Positions 58,409-64,000 of a stretch of DNA of 64,000 nucleotides are shown piece after piece. The stretch lies in contig JAYJML010000119.1 of assembly GCA_035610835.1 (NCBI GenBank), positions 1-64,000 on the forward strand, given 5' to 3'. The number at the start of each line of letters is the position of its first letter. Position 1 is the stretch's first letter. Source of the DNA: Ophiura sarsii (taxonomy: Eukaryota > Echinodermata > Ophiuroidea > Amphilepidida > Ophiuridae). The translations under genes and the position numbers were made by a program. Under the pieces are notes generated by a model that was not told the origin of the DNA, did no database searches, and saw nothing but the letters and a program-made list of their open reading frames with translations.

Positions 58409-58916
58409 AGGGGCACAGAGAGATTTCTCAAAAAATGAAATTCAATATTGTCACCTTGTTTAGATAGATGACATACCCACCCTCTCATGTAAGATTTCTT
58501 CACAAAAAAATAGTAAAAATGAATAAAATAAAGACATTTTCTCAGCATTTCCAAAGGTATATTAGTGCTTTTTCACTTTTTTTGTATTTTGGTTAAAAGT
58601 CACCACCAATTGATTCAGGGAGGTCATGACTATGCATCATGTTATAAGCCATGGTATGGGTGGTCTTCAAGATTATTTTGAATAAACATGAAACAAATAG
58701 GAAGCCATCTGTGGCCTTTTAGATGAATTTGGGTAGTTTCGATGTGATGACATCAAAACTCAAACGCTATCAAATCCATGAATTTCACATGAAATACTGC
58801 AAATTGAGCTCTATAATTTTGAGTGGTAGTTAGTACGTATCTAAGCATTACGTGTGAAAAACCCAAATTCTGAACAAATTGATGGCTCTTTCCATGAAGG
58901 ATCTCTTAGTGCCCCT
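58409..58916. mobile_element. TTAA-flanked MITE, 508 bp (AGGGGCAC ends)
   Basis: TTAA lies at 58405-58408 and 58917-58920. Ends are AGGGGCACAGAGAGAT and, inverted, AGGGGCACTAAGAGATCC. The terminal sequence is shared with the element at 40920-41318. No coding capacity. Confidence 0.8.
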
Positions 58917-59029
58917 TTAATGGGGCGTCATCTAATTATAACCTTATTACAATTTTGGACTGGCGGATGTTATTTCATTTCGAGCTAGTGGATATATTTT
59001 AAATTTCAGACTAGCAGACCTTATTGTAT

Positions 59030-59406
59030 TTTCTAACAAAATGGCGGATTTCTGTGCAAGTCGGAGAATGATATAATCATGACGTCACTTCTGATGCTAG
59101 TCTTGTTCTCGTGCTGCCGAGTATTATGAAAAGGACTTGGAATAAAACTAGTGGTGCACCACGGATACAAGGAATCATAACAAAATGGCGCGCGATCGTA
59201 AGAAGATGTGAACAATTATGAAATCCATCGTGACTCGTGAGCGAAATAATGCCAGTATTTCCTTGAGTATTGTTACTAAAATGTGTTAATTCAAATTGTA
59301 AAATCTAGATTTTAATTTTCATGCACACATGGGCACCCGATTGAAGTCCCACCCCCTAATATATGTATATTTTGGGTTAAAAAAGGTTTGGGACTATACA
59401 TGCGTC
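59030..59406 (-). mobile_element. Inverted, truncated copy of the 2.1-kb TA element
   Basis: Reverse complement of about 52671-53070, including CAAAATGGCGGATTTCTG, CATGACGTCACTTCTGAT, CTAGTGGTGCACCACGGATA, AAAATGGCGCGCGATCGTAAG and the end TATACATGCGTCAGTACGG. The other end is missing. Confidence 0.8.
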
Positions 59407-59410
59407 AGTA

Positions 59411-60275
59411 CGGCAATTACACAAGTTAGTTAAGTAAGTTTTTGAAGGTGATATTCCATAAATGATGATGACACAAAGTATAATATATATGGAAATATAT
59501 TTTCTTTAAAAAAAAAAGTTATTTTCTTTTTTTTGCATTTCACCCATAATCCCTAGTTCACATTATCCCTAGTTCACATTTTGCGACATCCAACAGGATT
59601 TCACAGATCGCATCACATATTGTTTTTGGAGTAGTGGCCCTTTTTAAAAATGAAATAGCGAACCTAATTTGATTTTCGGACTCAAGGCAGACCTTTCTAT
59701 TTTTCGGACAAGATCCTGAAATTCATTATGTAATCCATCATGTTGATAGATAAGGTTGACTAATATTTAAGTTTGCAATATGATACATACAATAAGTATT
59801 TGTGATGCGCTATTCATAATGCATTTATACTTTATTTTGATAAGGTGATGAAAACTGATGATTGTGTGCAAAAGAATTGTGCATGTGTTATCGAATCCAT
59901 CAATTATTTTTAAGTATCCTTGGTGTGTGTTTTTTGTAAGTAATTTGTTTTAATAATAAACCGATGTATTGTGTGTGATGGGTGGCACTTCTGCTTTCAT
60001 TAACAAACTTGTTGATTGAATTTACAAGGTGTTCAATGATAAATATCTGTGTGGACGCTCATCATAGTTAAGTGATTAAAAAGGGTTTTAACCCTTTGAA
60101 CACTGACCCCTGACACTCAATGCAATTGAGGCCTCTAAAGTGGCAATCCGTGTTCAATGGGTTAACCCTTTTTAATTAACATTAACATTTAAAATGTTAA
60201 TTAATGTTGAGTTCCTTTAAAAAATAACTAACTGACTGTATAAAAATACCTAATGTGAGTACCATATCTATCTTG
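59411..60275. other. Non-coding, no gene seen
   Basis: A/T-rich. A weak inverted pair (AAAGGGTTTTAACCC and GGGTTAACCCTTTTT) lies at about 60079-60175. No supported coding region. Confidence 0.35.
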
Positions 60276-61016
60276 GATTTGTTATAATGACCTCACCAAC
60301 CATACTTGCAAGCAATAAATACTATTTGTTATAATGACCTCACCAACCATACTTGCAAGCAATAACTACTATTTGTTATAATGACCTCACCAACCATACT
60401 TGCAAGCAATAAATACTATTTGTTATAATGACCTCACCAACCATACTTGCAAGCAATAAATACTATTTGTTATAATGACCTCACCAACCATACTTGCAAG
60501 CAATAACTACTATTTGTTATAATGACCTCACCAACCATACTTGCAAGCAATAAATACTATTTGTTATAATTACCTCACCAACCATATTTGCAAGCAATAA
60601 ATACTATTTAATGACCTCACCAACCATACTTGCAAGCAATAAATACTATTTGTTATAATGACCTCACCAACCATACTTGCAAGCAATAAATACTATTTGT
60701 TATAATGACCTCACCAACCATATTTGCAAGCAATAAATACTATTTAATGACCTCACCAACCATACTTGCAAGCAATAAATACTATTTGTTATAATTACCT
60801 CACCAACCATACTTGCAAGCAATAAATACTATTTGTTATAATGACCTCACCAACCATATTTGCAAGCAATAAATACTATTTAATGACCTCACCAACCATA
60901 CTTGCAAGCAATAACTACTATTTGTTATAATGACCTCACCAATCATACTTGCAAGCAATAAATACTATTTGTTATAATGACCTCACCAACCATACTTGCA
61001 AGCAATAAATACTATT
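60276..61016. repeat. Minisatellite, 47-bp unit (41-bp variant), ~16 copies
   Basis: Unit TACTATTTGTTATAATGACC...TCACCAACCATACTTGCAAGCAATAAA. A 41-bp variant lacking GTTATA (TACTATTTAATGACC) appears three times at regular positions, each after a CATATTTG variant. A short higher-order block has therefore been duplicated. Confidence 0.95.
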
Positions 61017-61057
61017 CAAATACATAAAAGACATGTATACCCAAACAAATCATCGCT

Positions 61058-61314
61058 GTTCAGAAATAACGACACATCACACACAAAACAGCATTTTGAG
61101 AAAGTTGCGTTTGAAAATTTTCCAATTTTAAAGACTCATTGGAAAGCATTTACATCAAAAATTACTATCATTGTCAAAGAACATTAATAAATATGTTGAC
61201 AATGATAGTGACATTTGATGTAAATGCTCTCCAATGAGTCTTCAAAAATGGGATAATTTTCAAACACAATTTTCTCTAAATGCTGGTTTTTTGTGATGTG
61301 TCGTTATGTCTGAA
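61058..61314. repeat. Inverted repeat (hairpin), ~120-bp arms
   Basis: The left arm 61058-61177 and right arm 61196-61314 are imperfect complements around an 18-bp loop: AACGACACATCAC / GTGATGTGTCGTT outside, GCATTTACATCAAA / TTTGATGTAAATGC and ACTATCATTGTCAA / TTGACAATGATAGT inside. It directly follows the 47-bp array. Probably a fold-back MITE, with no clear target duplication. Confidence 0.85.
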
Positions 61315-61319
61315 GACGA

Positions 61320-62454
61320 AATGAAATTAGGTGTATATTAAAGAATTTGGTAAGTAGTATTATAAAAAGAACCCCGGTTCTCTTCAGGTCAAAGTTTGCC
61401 ACAACTACTGCAAGATCAGTGTTAGAATTCAGAATTGTATTCAGTCAATGCTTTTGATAACAAGTCTCTATTGACATCAGAGAGATATTCACAGATTATT
61501 CATATTTGCAATGAAGATACTAGTACTAGTTAAGGCAATTACGAGACTTCATTAGGCCAATGAAACTCATAGTTCCCTTCACCCGTGTGTCTTATGATTT
61601 TGGGGGTCGTGTTACAAAATCTAGAAATAATTCATTATTTGGGAAAATTCTACTTAAACATTTTTGTTTTCACTTTTTACAATCAATTTAAAAGAGTATT
61701 TCTGAAAGATTCAAAATATTAATCTAAAATAGCATCAATTTGAAGTACACAACCATTCATGCTTTGCTTGAAATATCTGATGGTCGTGGGAAGATGCATG
61801 TAGAATTCAACTACCGTGTATAGTTTTACATTGTGAAATCCAGGCTTGAAATTGAAACAATGAAATCTTGAAATTATGAATAATAAAAAAGTTGCCTCAA
61901 AATGTTAAGTGAAACTAACAATCGAGTTTCATTGATTTTATATTTTTGGATATATTAGATGTCTTTAAAACCTTAAAGCATAATTTTTGTATCTTGTGTA
62001 TTTATTTTTGTCATAAATTTAGGCAATTTGCATGGATTCTAAGGCTGCACGCATTGCTTTTAAAATGAGCTGTAGCACTACGCACGGCAGCCTTTTTTTC
62101 TTTTCTTTTTTAATAATTTTAAATAGTTTGTTTTGGCGATACACAGCAACTTTGTGACTAAGAACACACATTCAATCAACTTTGTGAAGTTAAGAGATAA
62201 AAAAAACACAAGCGTACAATGTGAATTGATCATTTCTGATTACTTTTATTAAAAAGGCAAAAAGAAAACTATTGATTATATTCAGATTTTTATAAAATTA
62301 AACTTAAAAAATCACATAGGACATAGCTCTTTTTTGTAAAGAAAAAAAGCACAGCACATAGCTTTTTAGCCAAAAGGTGCTGAGACAAAGTATTTAATTT
62401 TGTTGGCCTAATATCTTTTATAATGCTGTAATGTATGTGTATACTGTTGTCATA
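61320..62454. other. Non-coding, no gene seen
   Basis: No repeat or gene recognised, apart from a short ATGAATAATAAAAAAGTTGCCTC match to about 8235. Confidence 0.35.
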
Positions 62455-62456
62455 TA

Positions 62457-63021
62457 CAGTCATCAAAAAAAGTAACTATACAGGTAATAAATGGGCTTCT
62501 AACTCTTAAAATATATATCCTACCTATAAATATTAGATTATAAATTTGTTGAAAAATCTGTCTTCTTTAATATGAGATATTGCACGCTAGGATCGGGTGA
62601 TTATTGAGGGGGTAGCACTCAAAAATGTAAGGAGAAGTCCGATTTTCATTTTCACATTTTTATTTTCTACACGCAGACCAATCTACGGGTACCTTATTGA
62701 TTACCGGTAGTGCAATTGGGGGATGCATGCGCAGGTTGGACAGTTGGCCGCATTGTTCCGATGGATCAATACGCCACACACACGCTACCTGTCATTCTCT
62801 ACCCCGTGTTGAAATGTAAAATGTGAATTTGAAATTGTGACTTTACCTTACATTTTGGATTGTCGCTTCTTAAATATTCAACTGATTCTAGCGTGCAATA
62901 TTTCATATTAAAGAAGATAAATTTCTCAACAACTTAATTATTTAATATTTCTAGGTAGGATATATATTTTTAGAGTTAAAAGTACATTTATTACCTGTAT
63001 AGTTACTTTTTTTGATGACTG
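62457..63021. mobile_element. Tc1-like MITE, 565 bp, TA duplication
   Basis: TA lies at 62455-62456 and 63022-63023. Ends CAGTCATCAAAAAAAGTAAC and complement are perfect over at least 34 bp, and imperfect pairing continues inward for ~130 bp (AAAATATATATCCTACCTA, GATATTGCACGCTAG). CAGT-initial ends plus TA are typical of Tc1-like elements. No transposase. Confidence 0.9.
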
Positions 63022-63092
63022 TAGTTAATTGCCTGGTGCTAATATATATCTTTAACATGTTAAGTTGCAATTTATTGTACTGATGTCACATA

Positions 63093-63746
63093 AAGACAGC
63101 AAAAGCAAAAAAAGTAACTCGACTGTTGTAAAAGCACCTATAATTTTAAAATTGTTACTCATATTCTAACAATGAAAATACCAGGAGACGGAAAATTTAA
63201 TTACAGTGATTTTGACACCATGTTTGTTAAAATCGATCGAGTATTGTTGTCGCGGTGTGTGCTTACAGATGAAAAGTGTCCATTTCCATACTTGCAGTAA
63301 CTCCTATTGATCTCTCTGGTTCAGCGTGAAGATAATAGCAGGAATTTTGATAGTTTGCCCATGGTGATGACCTGTCCTGTCTGTCTTCTCGGACCTTCTG
63401 AGCATTTGGAGTTTTAAATTCATCCTTTTTAATTGTAAAGAAGTACGCCTGTCATCCCCATTAAATTTGTCCCGGATTATGCTAATCAAGTTTACAGCAC
63501 AACAAGAACAGCTAATCTAAATTCCCGCTATTATCTTCACGCTGAATCAGAGAGATCAATAAGAGTTACTGCAACAACGGAAATGGGCACTTTTCATCTG
63601 TAAGCACATACCGCGACAACAATACTCGATCGATTTTAACGAACAAGGTGTCAAAATCACCGTAATTACATTTTCCGTCTCCTGGTATTTTCATTTTTAG
63701 AATATGAGTAACAATTTTAAAATTATAGGTGCTTTTTTGCTGTCTT
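63093..63746. mobile_element. TA-flanked fold-back MITE, 654 bp
   Basis: TA lies at 63091-63092 and 63747-63748. Ends are AAGACAGCAAAA and complement. The arms (about 63093-63350 and 63515-63746) pair over ~220 bp, including CCAGGAGACGG / CCGTCTCCTGG, CGATCGAGTATTGTTGTCGC and CTTCACGCTGAA-type segments. The left arm has ~27 bp absent from the right arm (near 63107-63135). The 61-codon frame here is not a gene. Confidence 0.8.
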
Positions 63747-63748
63747 TA

Positions 63749-64000
63749 GTTAGGCATTCATAAAACCCAAGCATAACGCATGGATTTAAATGTAAGTCTG
63801 TAATGTAATAGTATACAGATGTTACATAGTAGGGCAATAACAGGAACATTGCATGGATGATGTCTTTAAGATGTTATATGTCTTTAAGATGTTAAGTTAC
63901 CATTTATTTGTCTACTGTATTGATGTCACATTATAGTTTGGCACTTATATGACCAAAGCATAAGGCCAAAAAATGTTTGTTTGCCCAAACAAGGAGAAAA
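63749..64000. repeat. Flank with repeat of ~63040-63090
   Basis: ATGTTAAGTTACCATTTATTTG...TATTGATGTCACAT at 63888-63933 resembles ATGTTAAGTTGCAATTTATTG...TGATGTCACAT at about 63057-63090. A short GATGTCTTTAAGATGTTA duplication lies at about 63858-63895. No gene. Confidence 0.5.

Overview
This is eukaryotic nuclear DNA from an animal, most likely a marine invertebrate deuterostome or a relative. The evidence is a eukaryotic tRNA-Asn with no encoded CCA, CR1/L2-like and RTE-like non-LTR retrotransposon remnants, hAT-, Tc1/mariner-, Harbinger- and piggyBac-type short DNA transposons with matching target-site duplications, and many tandem arrays. I could not fix the phylum or species. The window is very gene-poor. 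I find one good tRNA gene, one weak candidate first exon (29730-29766, possibly the start of a PDZ-LIM protein) and no complete protein-coding gene. Nearly all open reading frames are low-complexity or come from tandem repeats.

Layout. 0-14 kb: a 5'-truncated CR1/L2-like LINE (minus strand), a 180-bp tandem array, smaller satellites, several MITE-like inverted-terminal-repeat elements, a perfect 35-bp palindrome, two long fold-back inverted repeats and two TTAA-flanked MITEs sharing one TTAA. 14.3-21.8 kb: a 7.5-kb minisatellite with a 27-bp unit, higher-order structure and a small hairpin in most units. 21.8-25 kb: nothing recognisable. 25-29 kb: a second, diverged 180-bp array, a 1.09-kb hAT-like element with a perfect 8-bp duplication, and two more inverted-repeat elements. 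29.3-32.5 kb: an interval bounded by inverted repeats, holding the candidate promoter/exon and a 1.66-kb Harbinger-like element.

34.7-50 kb is a nest of insertions that can be read layer by layer. A dispersed repeat (called family A here) is split by a ~160-bp tandem array. The array is split by a 13,453-bp segment with perfect 30-bp terminal inverted repeats and a TA duplication. That segment contains an 11,670-bp segment with its own inverted ends built of AGTCCGAA-type repeats and a 9-bp duplication. Inside it lie the RTE-like LINE, the tRNA-Asn, a hAT MITE, two TTAA MITEs and a TA-flanked MITE.

50.3-52.3 kb is a 58-bp minisatellite whose unit includes the end of an adjacent MITE. 52.6-54.9 kb is a second nest: another family A copy is split by a 2.1-kb TA-flanked element that itself carries a further family A copy interrupted by a LINE 3' end. 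55-64 kb holds a 77-bp array, a 47-bp array and several MITEs, including one Tc1-like element with near-perfect termini. No genes act together here. The window is best read as a heterochromatin-like or intergenic/intronic repeat landscape in which many insertion events can be ordered directly from the sequence.
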